Of a stretch of DNA of 64,000 nucleotides, positions 24,589 to 36,330 are shown piece after piece. A program made the position numbers and the translations under genes. Origin of the DNA: Phoebastria nigripes (lineage: Eukaryota; Chordata; Aves; Procellariiformes; Diomedeidae); NCBI GenBank assembly GCA_035582835.1, contig JAYKAV010002931.1, positions 310,001-374,000 on the forward strand, written 5' to 3'. The first letter of the stretch is position 1. Each line of letters opens with the position of its first letter. The notes below the pieces were generated by a model. It was not told the origin of the DNA. It saw nothing but the letters and a program-made list of their open reading frames with translations, and ran no database searches.

Positions 24589-27500
24589 GACAGCACAGCT
24601 CTATACCACAGGCAGTTCAACAGCTAGCTGACCGAAAGATCCTATTACAGGAACCTGAATTTGTAGTCTATTATCAGTGAAAAATTCTGAAGCCACTGCG
24701 ATGTTTTTATCAGCTATTTGCACAGGATTTTTTTTTTTTAATAAGACCAAAAACATTTATAAAGCATGATCTGCCGGATCATATCAGGTGTATTTTTGAT
24801 TTATGAATATATATCTCATTTTTATTTCACAATGAAAAAAGGCAAAAGGAAAGCATTTAACTTTACTCTTGCATTAAGGTGAGATATTTTTGACCATATG
24901 CCTGTGAGCATAATATAACACTCTGTATAGACCATGCTTTTCTGGGAATGAGTTTCAGTGAAAAGTACCTTGTCTTTTACACAAATATAGATCAACAAAC
25001 TTTCTCAGCATGAGTTTGACATAGAAATTAGATACACACACTTCAACTGCATTGGTAATATTACTCTATGATTATTTGCTATTTGTGTTATTGTAGCACT
25101 TGTAAGCTCCAGTCCTGAAACAAGAGCCATTTGGTGGGCACAGCTAGCACAGACAAGCCTTATCCCGAAGACCCAGCAAGCCAAATATAAAAACAAGAGA
25201 CAAGAGACATTGAAATAGGTGCTGGGTATAGAGAAACAAGAAGAGAGTGTTGGTCAATGTCACATACACTGGTTGTGGCCCACAGGCAACCTAACAGCTG
25301 TCATGTCTTTGCAGGACACCAGGGAAAAAAGGAGTTTTAAAGAGGTCTAGCCAAAATTTTAGCTTGGACTGAAGGAGGTTGTTCTGCAGCACAGATGTAG
25401 CTCAGAAAACATTGCAGAGCTGACAGGGTTAGATTTATGTTCTGGCTAGGACTACTCAGAGATAAGAGGTAGGGAGAAACAAGAAGGCAGCCAACAGCAG
25501 AGCTGTACAGGGTACCGCAGAAAGTTGACGAGGCAGCAGGAGCATCCCCTGAAGGATGTACCTCACTGGGTAATTAGGGGACGACAAATTACAAGGGAAT
25601 CAGAGGAGGTTGTTCTAGTTCCACCATTAGTGTTAAGACATTTTCTCAAAATGAAAAAATTTAGTTGAATGGTCTATGAGGTAGTTTGTTCTGAGCGTGA
25701 TCTCCTCCCGCAGCTCCATGCCAGCAGGCAGTACCATCAGATACTCTCACACCAGTTTCAGGGCAATTACAAAACAGAGAATAACCTGCAGAGAGAGGCT
25801 GGTTACCTATTTTTAGCATTACTACTTAGACTGGTTAGAATGGCAGAACGTACTTACTGTCTAAGAGGGATTTTGCTATGGCTTAATCCCAAAACAGAAC
25901 ATCTAAGGTACACACCTATTGGCCACCATGAAATTTTCTTTCTGAGCCCTATAATGGTCCCTTTTCATCCAAACTTTACAAACTTTGTAAAAGCTTATAA
26001 ACAGGTTTCAAGGTGTTGTGATTTTATGATTCGAGATCTTGAGTGCTTGGTATTTGGTAGTCATGGGCTTTGCTGAGCTAAATTTGCCTTACCACAAGGA
26101 ATGTACATACCCAGACGATTTCCTCCCACCTTTCCATCACACGCCTAGGCAGGCACCCAGTTTTGGGAGATGCTGAATTAGTCATGTGATGCTGCCTGTG
26201 GCTATTAGGAAATAACTCTCACATCTGTTTTCTTGGCATCAGACAAAAAATGCACTTAAACATCTGAAACCTGGCTCTTAGGAACATTAAAGATGTGCAC
26301 AGTGTTTAAATCTAACCACTGCTGTTGAGGCAGCTTTTGATGCTTCTCTCCCTTGGACTTCATGTTCCAGCTGTGTTTTTTCTCTAGTGGAAGGAAGCCT
26401 CGCTCCCAACACCAGCGCCTGCTCCTAGTGAAGTTAGAAGGGAACATGCCATTACCTTGGGCTAGAGTCTCAAAGGGTATAAATCAACATAACTTCTGTC
26501 TCCACTATATGGGAGATACGCCAATGCACACAGGTTGCAGATCTGCCCTTGCAGGTTCATACATCATCTGCTCTGCAGTTTGCTGATTTCCCGGATTAAG
26601 AACGGGAAGACAGGAAGACACTCTCAGAGGTGATGGGCGCAGACCTAGCACTGCGTGGCATGACTATATTTACCTTGCAGTGCTAGACAAGCTGCAAGTT
26701 GCCAGAGAGAAACTGATGTCATCCAGGAGTAAAAATCTGTAGGAACTTGCCAGCTTTCTACTATATCAGAAGTAAGGGCTTGCACTTCTCTTTCAGGTTC
26801 ATTCACTCTGTGACATGCCAATGTTGGTAGACTTCAAAGTCTTCCCTTTTTTCTGTGAGGATCAGCAGTTTCTCAGCTCGGGGTGGGATGAGTAATCAAA
26901 GCTTTGTAAGCATGCCATAGCATTTACAGGGGATATAATTCATACAGAATAATATATATATTCATGGATTTGATTTCTGAGCTTTCTGCAGTCCATATGC
27001 AATGAAAGAAGAGAATTAATGTAAAACCTCACCGATCTGATGTGACATGTTTTACAGCCAGAGCTCACTCTTCCCAAAAGTGTAAATAACTCTGCATGAT
27101 ACAACCAGGTGAATGAATCAGATATAAATATCTAAGAAACACTACTGCACGCCTAAGTCTTAATGAATGTCCCATGAATGAAGCAAACTCTATAGCTGGC
27201 TCTGAACAACTTACTGCCTGCTTCAGTAGCATTTGCAATATGCTTTCTAATTTTAAAATACCATGCAATAAGACACTAGGGTAAGTTAATCCAGCACAAC
27301 TGAGACACACAGTCTGTTGGCCACATCTTTCCCTCAGACCCAATACTGGGGTTTTTTTCCCCTGCTTACTTCATGCCAGTTCTCAGCCTTTGCATTTCTC
27401 TCATAACAATCCCTGCTTTTCCACGGCAGTAAGTGCCAGTACTGGCAAGAGAGAAAATGTTGCCCTTTCAGTAGCCCCTTTTTCAGCACATTTCCTCAAT

Positions 27501-28789
27501 TCAAGCTGGCCAAGATGATTCATTTTCAGCGCCACATTATGCTGTCCATCCAGTAATCGAATGTGAATAACAGCAAATTTTTGCAGACTTACTGCTTTCT
27601 TTTTTTTTCCTGAAGCAGAATATGTGTGGTGACAACAACTAAATTACTTCAGATTTTCCCTAAGAAAACTAAACAGAGTTATGGTAAAAGTAAAGACTCA
27701 CGTCCTGGTCCCTTATGATGATTTAACCATGTGCAGAGCACTAGAGATTTTTGTCCTAAACGTGTGTCTCTCCAATTTTTCCAGGGGGGATTACCATTTT
27801 CTCAATCTATCCACCTCATTTGGGAGTTCCTCTTGCTTGGAAAGCACCATAACTGGCCATTCATTTTCTAGGCCAGCAATCAAATACAAACACTAAGCCA
27901 TTTTGCCATGTTGTCATGAGACAGGGAAAACTGATAAATGGATTTAAAGGGCGCTCACCCATATGGAAAGAAAATGCCGAGGTGCAGGGCAGGCATGCAC
28001 GCTGCAAGGAGATGGGTCAGAAAATGTTCAAGCCAAGCCAATACATCCCAGCACTTTTGACTCGGCTCCTGGTGTGTGGAAAATCTTTGTTATGGATTGA
28101 CAGGAGTTGATTCCTGGAGGAAAGAGGCCTCTGAATCATCAAGGATGCTTCCTAAGGCTCTCACAGGATCTCTTCCACCTCAGGGATATCAAGAAAACCA
28201 TGCATCAACAAAGCAAGAGTAGCAGAAGAGATGCCCTGAAGGCCCTATGATCATCAAATTACAGTTAGTATTTTCCAGGATTTTTTAGTCTCTTAAGTTA
28301 CCCTGGTGAGGAGGGCAAACTGGTGCTAGGTTTCTTTGCTGCCATGGTACTTGTTTGTAGGGCTGTGCCAAGCCCTGCTTTAGCAAACAGAAATGATCCC
28401 ACAGCCAAGGAGTCCCAGCCCTGAGCAGAAACACAGCCTCGCGTCCTGGTGATCAAGGACCATGACCTTACTCAGCTCATCCCTGAACCCATGTAGACTT
28501 ATAGCCCTTGATCTGAGCCTCCCCGCCTGCTCTTCAGCTGAGCTGGAAGAGCCAAGGACCCCATCTCCTCCCTGTGCAGACAGGATTTTGAAGCTGCTTT
28601 TCGCTTCCTTGTGGCTAGACTGCTGCAAAGTGCTCAGTGCACCCTCCACTGGACATTCAGTATGCAGCCACAGCTCCAAGTCTGCAAGGCAAAGAAATGT
28701 CCAGGTGGCAAATCTGCAAAAGACGATTGTGGGGACGGGACCTGAACAGGGCAGTAGTTGCCTGTTTGCAGTGTCACAGCTTAGAGCTT

Positions 28790-28817
28790 GGGGTGGGGGT
28801 CGGGGGGGTTGTTTGGG
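28790..28817 (+). other. Strong G-quadruplex motif
   Basis: G-runs of 4, 5, 7 and 3 are separated by T, TC and TTGTTT. This satisfies G3+N1-7 with short loops. It sits in a GC-rich patch without other promoter signs. Confidence 0.7.
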
Positions 28818-30034
28818 CTTTTTTTGCACCCAGGAACAGCCCCACTGCTGAAAGGGCACAGTCCTGGCCCTGACTTCTGCTTTTCTAGGTGTTAGATAGA
28901 GGTATGCTGCAGCCCTCGACTTAAGCAATTAATCATGTTCCTTAAACATTGTCGACAGAGGCTTGTTTCTCATTAAACCACCTGAAAGCAAATCTACTGA
29001 CAGTCCCAAGAGGAAAATAAAGAAGAAAGGTATTTGTTTCCAGACACAGTTCAAAGGCAACAAAACTAAGAACTGCTGAAACAGAAACATTTATCGTTAA
29101 TTTTTTTTCCACAGCCTGAGATAAATTCCCCAAGCGATATCCTACTGAGGGAGAGCAGCATGGCAGAGATGCTAGTCTACTATTTCATGTCTTCCACATG
29201 GGGTGACAGGAGGTAGCTTGAGAAGTGGCAGATTAGTGGGACAAAAATCTTACTCTCCACTCCAGAGATGTAGATGGGCATGAACTCATTGAGGTCAAAG
29301 ATACAGTTACGGGCTTACACCAGCATAATCAAGACTCTGGTCCCACAGCTGCTCAGTGAAATATGGTCAGACAAGCCAATACAGGTGTGTTTTGACATTG
29401 ATAGATAGATAGACAGAGCACTGCATCTGAATTTTCATGCCCCCTCTCTGCCAGCAGGTCCAGCTGACCCCGTGCAACGCTGATCTGAATTAGCAGAGCA
29501 GTGAACACTTACAGTCAGAAGTGTCAGCTCTCTTCTGTAAATAGCAGGTTAAAACCCTTGCAGCTGGTGGAGGTACAGGAGGCTTGATGTTGGCTGCAAG
29601 CCTGCTTTTTTCCTGATTTTTTCGTTTGTTTATATGTATTCGCTCTATATAAGTAAAATGCACCTGTTTTCATGAAAGGACACAGCTGCACTTCCTCAGT
29701 CTGGACTTTGAATTCATTGTTTCCCAGAGTGTACGTTATCTCTGTGCTTCCTGAAAAATTGCTGCAGTCTGGCATGCCAAAGAGCTACACTGTGATCAGG
29801 CAGATAGGAGAGTCTCGGGAAATCCATATAGAAGAGTTCCTGGCTGTTAGGCCTTTGGTGGCCTCAGGAACTCCTTTACCACTTTCCCGGGCCCTTGCTT
29901 TTCTAGCATACAGCATTCATGGCCTCCCAATGGCTCTGTGCTTGGGAAGGGTTGGCTGCATGGCCATATGATGAATATGACCAAACCTCTGAGATAGGTC
30001 GTGGGTGCTGCTGAAAACTTTATCACTGCATGGT

Positions 30035-30110
30035 TTTGTAAATCATTGCTTCCTCAACTCCCACCCATAAAATGGAAATTAGCTTCCCTTGCTCCTGTAG
30101 TTGCACCCAG
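30035..30110 (+). repeat. Probable short MIR-like relic
   Basis: GCTTCCTCAACTCCCACCCA followed by TAAAATGGAAATTAGC resembles the sense MIR motif GTTTCCTCATCTGTAAAATGGGGATAA. Only about 40 bases match, so assignment is weak. Confidence 0.3.
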
Positions 30111-32367
30111 TTTGGCTCTGTAGCGAGACATCCAGGTAACCCTGCAACCTGAAGGGGGATTGATCATACCCCCTATTTCCCGCAGGCAGCAAGCACTGGT
30201 GGTGGGAGAAGGGTCACGCAAGAAATGGCCAGGATGAGTCAGGAATGAGGCAGATGCCTCCCTTCCTGCCCTTCTGCAGCCACAGAAAGACTGAAACCAT
30301 GAGGTCCCTCATTTCCCTCTAGCACACGGACAGTTGAATGACACCCCGTTACTAAACCATTTTCCCATCTTTCTCCCTTTCTCACATCTTTAGTCCATTT
30401 GGGCTTGTTGGGGAGAGGCGTGCAGCTATGTTGGCCAGACTCTCATGAATCTTTCAAGTTTGTCATTTGCTTTTGTTTTCCACATAATTTTTCCTGGCTG
30501 TCAACAGGGAAAGTCACTCAGATCCTGATACTAGAATATCAAAAGAAGCGGTGACATTTAAGAAACTGAACAAATGGGTACATCATCCTCAGCTGTGACA
30601 GACGCCAGATATGCCTCCCTTAGCCTTTGCTCTTTCCTTTAGCAAGGCTGAAAAAAAGCCCAACTTTCATGATTAATGAGAAAAAACATATTGAAAATAT
30701 CAAATAATACATCATCTCAGGTCACTGCAGCACTTTCATCCTGTTTTTCATACCAAGGAATACCAGAGGTGATTTGATATTCCAAGAAATTTTACTAATT
30801 GGTCTCAGTCTGTCAGAAAGCTCATTATCTCTTCTCTGCTATTATTTACTAATCAGCCACATCCATTCCTACAGCCTATCCTTAAACCATCAGCTAAGAA
30901 CAGTGTAGTACCCAAATGCTGGAGTCTTTGCTGGCATGCCCTGACCCTTAGTAGCATCTCCCAATGCACATGTGCTAACTCCCAGTGTAGAAGGTGCACA
31001 CTGTGGCAGGAGGAGTCTGAAAAATTTCTCCCTAGAAGCTGTCTTAACACTCAGCGTGCAGGACCTGGCATTCCTTTTGCTGCACAGTGCTAGATCTAGC
31101 TCTCAGGCTCTGCCTTTCGAACCAGCCCCAGCAGCAGTGGCCAAACGCTTTAACCTCCTTGAGAAAGAAATGCCTCACACACTACCCGGCTGGTCATTAA
31201 ATAATACAATTCCATCCCCTTCTGCCAGCTCCGGATGGGAGCTGGGGATCTCCATGCCGCACCTACGAGGCAGATGCTCATCCCCCCGAGCTGTGGCTGC
31301 GGGTGGCAGTCCTGGGCAGCCCCACCGAGGTCATCGGAAGAAGGACCAAACACCCCTACCGTACCCCCAACCCTCCTCTTTGTCACCCCCATGGGCGACA
31401 TGCTGTGTGGTCTGGCAATGGTTTTTGCACCGCTGGCGCCTCTGTCCCTGGTAAGTAAAGGGACACATGTGTGTCTGGCTGGCACCTTTCCCAAACGCTC
31501 ACAAGGGCATTTGTCCTGGGCCCATTAAAGCCAATGCGAGTCTTCCCCTTCATTTCAATGGGTTTCTTAAAAAGCTTAAAGAAAACCCCATGTAACCTCT
31601 AACTACACATCAGTGCAAGTGAAAGAACTTGAAATTCGATCCTCTGTGTTTTAAAAATAATTAGTAGGATTTAAATGATAAAAAAGAGACACAAATTGCT
31701 TTGAGTATGTACCATAGCTTGTGTGCAAAAATACCTATGAAGATCACAGGTTTTCAGCAGCAAATTCTATGTTAGCTGAGATTTTATTCTGTAGCTTTGA
31801 TAAACAGCTGAAACAATGTGGACTGATGTTTATCAAGTTTCAGATCCTCGGTTGCCTTAGGTATTATTTCTAGACAGCATATGAAGCCAAGGCTTGTGTT
31901 CTTCAGTCCAAGAAGAATATTTTAAGAAAAAATATTCCAGCCCATCTCCTGAACCTACCACCTGCAGAAGATCAGCTAAACTGAAGGTGAAACAAAACAA
32001 ATAATCCAGAGAAGCAAAACTCCTTTTCAGTACCTTTCCTTTCCTTATACTTAAGGTAACACAGTTATATACCGTCCCCTACAGAGAGCAGTAAGTGTGT
32101 AATAAAATTCAGGGTAAAGAATGGTGACCACTAGAATTGTATTGACAGAAAATAATTCCGTGTAATTGCAGAGTATGGAATTTGAAATAAGAGTAGAAAC
32201 TTGTCTGTTCACAGCAGTAAATATCTGTTATATGCCTTCTGAGTCAGAATCAGAATGAAGGAGGTGGTAAAACGCAAATGAAACACCAAGGCTCTAGTGG
32301 AGCAATGCAGACAGTAAAGCTTTTATATGCTGGTAGACAGGATGGGACAGGATAGATTTAAGAGTAA
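30111..32367. other. Intergenic sequence; possible old amniote repeat at 31517-31565
   Basis: No exon seen. A GC-rich patch at about 31060-31500 opens overlapping frames on both strands. At 31517-31565 the sequence GGGCCCATTAAAGCCAATGC followed by TTCATTTCAATGGG resembles the CCATTGAAGTCAATGG-type core of a dispersed old repeat common in reptile and bird genomes. Confidence 0.4.
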
Positions 32368-32850
32368 TTCTCACAAAATCAGAGAGTAATTTAAGTTGAA
32401 GGAGATCTCTAGAAGTGAAGTCCAACCTCCTTCTCAAAGCAGGACTAACTCCAGGTTAAGTCAGGTTGTTCAGGGTCTTGGCTAGATGCATTTTGAAACT
32501 ATGCAAGGGTGGAGATGCCACAGCCTCTCTGCACAACCTGTCCCAGCATGTCCCCCCCCCACCATGGTGAAGAGTTCTTCCTTTAAATGCAGTAGGAATT
32601 CCCCTTGATGCTATTCTTATCTGCTGCCTCCTGTCCTTTCACTGGGCAACTCTGAGAGAAGTCTGGCTCCATCTCCTCTGTATCCCCCCATTAGGCAGGT
32701 GAAGGCAGCAGTAAGATCCCAGCTCAGCTCTCTCTTCCATGGAAAACCACTGTGGTTGCCTTAGACTCTCCTTGTATGGCATCCACTCCATCCTCCTCTG
32801 GATGCCCAAACTCCAGTTTCCAATAACTGTCTTGTACTGGGACAGTAGTC
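32368..32850 (-). mobile_element. CR1 LINE 3' end, 5'-truncated, about 480 bp
   Basis: Plus-strand reading follows the antisense CR1 3' region: TCACAAAATCAGAGAGTAAT, TTAAGTTGAAGGAGATCTCT, GAAGTCCAACCTCCTTCTCA, GATGCCACAGCCTCTCTGCA, CAACCTGTCCCAGCATGTC and TGCCTCCTGTCCTTTCACTG. These match the family's (tcataga)atc...gttggaagggacctct...gtccaaccccctgctca...gcctgttccag...ccttgtcctgtc order. Divergence is moderate and the terminal octamer tail is degraded. The insertion is non-coding and inactive. Confidence 0.85.
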
Positions 32851-35699
32851 AAGTCATAAATTCAGTAATAAGTGCTAGGGAAAGAAATTAAGGCATAAAT
32901 ACAGAACACAAATGCCTATCCCTGTCCTATTCAATAGTTTTAGCACCAAACAACTCCTGAGAAAACTCTGGGCTTTTTTGACATGGAAGATGCAAAACGC
33001 TTTAACAAAGTCCAAGCTCCATTTCAGCAAATTAGCTTGGATACCACAAACACTTCAGACCCAGCTGTATGGCGCTCACTACAGGTCATTCTCCCTGCCA
33101 AGGAGTTTAGCACGTGTGGAGCTTGAGGTTGTCACAGCTACATTTTTTCTACTGTCCCAGCTAGTTTATTTATACCTAGCTGAAGGCTCTTAATGGTGTT
33201 GGTTGGTGTAGGCATATTCCAAGAACCTTCAGATACAAAAGATCATTTCAAGAATTATCATTCAGTTATTGTTTCATTAAGACAGACAGATAATTAAGGA
33301 CCTCAGGGAAAATAAAGATTCATTTGAAGGCCAGGAAGGGAGAACGGTATGTGGAAGTGATCTGATAAGGAATTGTAGGAAGACTTTCATGTAAATATTA
33401 CAAAAACATAGCAACAAACTGTGTATTACAAATGAAAGGGAAAAATAGTTCTTGACAGAAAAAGATGGCAAATAACTGTAAGATCAGCCAACAACATACA
33501 AAACCAAAGGGCCAAGGAGCAGGGACAAGGGGCAAAATGGTATTTAGGCATCTACCTACAACTGAGAAAGCATCTAAATTGCCATTGAAATCAAGTAGCT
33601 GGTAACTAAATACATGTGTTCAGAAGCTATTTATATAAGGAAAGTCTGGAGCAGTATAACAGGGAAGTATACTCTGGATGAAACTGTTCTACGTGTCTAA
33701 AGAGACAAGTCTACATGTACTTATAGAAATGATACAGGTTTCATTTGCTTAAAGGTTCAGGATTGGGGCAGAGACAAGAGCAAATTTACTTGAACTAAGT
33801 TCACTTGAATTTCACCACAAATCTGGGGACACTCCTGTTAGATGGTTCATTTAATTTATGACTTTTCCTAGTGACATGGTAGCTGAATCAATACCTCCAG
33901 TCTATTTCAGTCCTTTCGATTTAAAAGGTTATCTATGTTTAATTTAAGCATATTCATTTGATCAAAACCATTCAGCCATTTCTGTTGATTTTTCAACTTT
34001 CTCTCAAAGATTTATTTTTTCACATTGTGGATTAGATTGTACTTTTCTTTCTGCAAAAAAAGTTTCCTAAATCAAAGTAAGAACAAGCAAGCCTCTCATT
34101 AACAACAAGAAAAACAGAAATAAATCTAGACTCATTCAGAAAGCAGGCTGTAATCTTTTCTAATTATTTCCATAACCCTAAGGAAGCCACATTTCCCAAG
34201 TGAGCATCTGAGATAATCCTTGAATATTAAGAAACGAGCAGAAAATACAGCAGATTTAGCAGGCAAATTGGAGAGAGAAAGAGAGGATTGAGCACCTGGG
34301 AAAGAGACATGCTTCAGCATTCATGAGACTGGCTGTTACATCTCACAATCTGGAAAAAAACTTACATCACTTTTCATTCCTCAGTCACACAGACGATTCA
34401 GAGAGTTTTACACTACAAATAATTCTATTTAAAAAAAAAAGTAATTCAAGTACCTGATTGTTAAATGAGTAGCAGACTCGGGTATGAAATTTTGCCAAAA
34501 GTGCTTAAAAAATAACTTTTAAAAATAGGATCCAGGATGAGAATTGTGCCACAGAAATGATTTAATAGCTCTCAGCAAGTTAATATCCTTGCTCTTGCCC
34601 TCTACCTTTTTAGATGAAAATGCCTAATTTTGTCTTACTACTAGGAGTGGTAGGAACACATTTTCTAATCAAAAAATGCTGGACATGTGTCCTTTTAAAA
34701 CATGGAGCTGTGGGGCTTTTGCAAAACTTCACTTGGAAACACTGCGAAGACTTTTCCTCCACTGTAGAAAATGTGTGCAGTTCTGAGAAGCTGATTTCTT
34801 TTCAACGAAATACTCTTAGAAAACACTGTGACCACTTTTTGCATTTCTTTTTCAAGCAGCTGCAGTCCCAATGCAACCAGTTATTCACAAATCAACCATG
34901 GCTCTCCGGAGTACTGTATTCCCACTTCCTAAAGGCTCAAAAGCCCAAGGTAATGTTTTTTCCATGGGATAGCTTATGACGTTTTTCCTCCCTCTTGCTT
35001 TTGGATGAGGCTTTGAAAATTTGGGACTGTCCACCTCCCCATGCGAAGGTGGAGGGAGAACAGGAGAGGCAGTGGAAGAGCAGATGCCCACCACCATGTC
35101 CACCTCCCTCTTTGGAGGGTGTCCCTCCTGCGCATGGTCCCTTATGCCCAAAAAACCTTCCCTGTGAAGATCAGGGCACGTGCTGAAGCACTGGTAGAGA
35201 ACTGGGCACTACTCCCTCACCGCTAGGCAAAGAGGAAAGAATTTAATGCCATCTTAAAGATCTCAAGCCCTGCTATAGCAATAGAGCAAATGCTCATTGA
35301 GCACAGGGAGAGGAAAGGCGTTTGAAATGATGTTTCAGTGCTTCCTTTGAGCTCAGCAGTACCCAACAGACTTCAGTAAAACAGTAAGGAGGCCTAAACT
35401 TTACATACACATGCATGTGTATAAGCTATCCCCTCTCTCTTTACATGTATAAATTTATGTATGCATATAAACGCCCCCAAAAGCTATGATATGTTTGAGC
35501 TTTCTAGGCTAACATTAAATTCTACTCTTTAATCTTAATCTATTTCACAGGTGAACTGCCTCTTCTGAATTCCTGAATTTTGTAGGAACAAGGAAGGAAG
35601 CCTGTGTCTTTGACCCAGCTAGATACTGATTTTGATAGTCCCTTTTTTCTTTCTTTTTTAATCTGTATTCTTAACATGTGTAAGAGGCATCACTTTTCA
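32851..35699. other. Intergenic sequence; old amniote repeat-like stretch at 33541-33610
   Basis: No supportable exon. At 33541-33610 the text TATTTAGGCATCTACCTACA, AAAGCATCTAAATTGCCATT and GAAATCAAGTAGCTGG resembles a dispersed repeat of sauropsid genomes (tttaggcacctaa...ccattgaagtcaatgggag). The 121-codon frame at 34614-34979 begins with a signal-peptide-like MKMPNFVLLLGVVG, but no promoter or splice context supports it. Confidence 0.4.
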
Positions 35700-36330
35700 T
35701 ATACCAATAATTAATTTTACCTGAAAAGCTGTCACACACAAATTAAGGTGGGTATCTCTCTCTTCCCTTGTTTCTCACCCCACCCCCACCCCATGCACGT
35801 TAATTACAAGCAGAAAGCACAAATGACATTACATACTCCACAGCATCTGCTCAGGCCTTAATTAATCCAACCTTCATGCGGTCCCCATGGCAACGATGCT
35901 CAACAGACTCCCCTGACTTGGAATATTCAATAGAGCATCTTACACTACATATTTTATTCAAATTATGGCCACAGAATTACTTCTGTGTTAGCTATGTAGT
36001 GTCAGTGTTGATGGGAACGTAACGAGTCCTTGCTCTACTTGACTCCTCCTCACGCATTACCTCATTAAAATGTGTAATGGTGTTCAAGCTAAGTCACATT
36101 AAAGCAGACATGCTCTTTTTCAAAGCCTAGAAAGAAGCCCATTACCACTTTTTTATGTTTAAAAGGAACTCTCGGGCTTTAGAAAATGAATGGGAATATT
36201 TTGCAGTGCTGTGCCTGCAACTCATATCATAAAGGCAATTATGAAAATATCAATAGCAAAATAGTATTTCCTTGGTGTATTTCCTATCTCCCTAGTACTG
36301 CTATCTTATCAGCTTAGGCTCCAAGCACGT
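35700..36330. promoter_or_regulatory. Candidate conserved non-coding element (AT-rich, with X-box)
   Basis: This stretch is dense in homeodomain-type TAATTA/ATTAAT cores (for example near 35707-35713 and 35857-35865), has an RFX-type X-box at 35881-35894 and lacks repeats and open frames. That texture is typical of vertebrate regulatory elements in gene deserts, but conservation cannot be judged from one sequence. Confidence 0.25.
35881..35894 (+). promoter_or_regulatory. RFX-type X-box motif
   Basis: GTCCCCATGGCAAC fits the imperfect palindrome GTYNCC-AT-RGNAAC bound by RFX factors: the right half GGCAAC is perfect, and the left half GTCCCC is within the degenerate consensus. Such motifs are used in promoters and enhancers of ciliary and immune genes. 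No promoter is visible here, so binding is inferred only. Confidence 0.4.

Larger units (their letters stand above)
21111..30034. other. Intergenic sequence, no gene seen
   Basis: About 9 kb without a supportable exon. It contains a T-rich tract (about 21420-21595) ending in TTTTTTTTTACAG, which resembles a 3' splice site at 21592 on the plus strand, but no convincing exon or donor follows. Also present are A17 at 24572-24588, a GATA-type run at 29399-29413 and a G-quadruplex motif at 28790-28817. The 182-codon minus frame at 28380-28928 and the 135-codon plus frame at 25669-26076 have no recognisable domains and lack splice or promoter support. Confidence 0.4.

Noticed and set aside
25669..26076. 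135-codon plus-strand frame
   Set aside because: Length is within chance for AT/GC-balanced DNA of this size. No family resemblance, splice sites or promoter.
28380..28928. 182-codon minus-strand frame
   Set aside because: GC-rich patch with opposing open frames; no recognisable domain, no promoter and no splice support.
29399..29413. GATA microsatellite
   Set aside because: Only about three and a half units; too short to list as a repeat of note.
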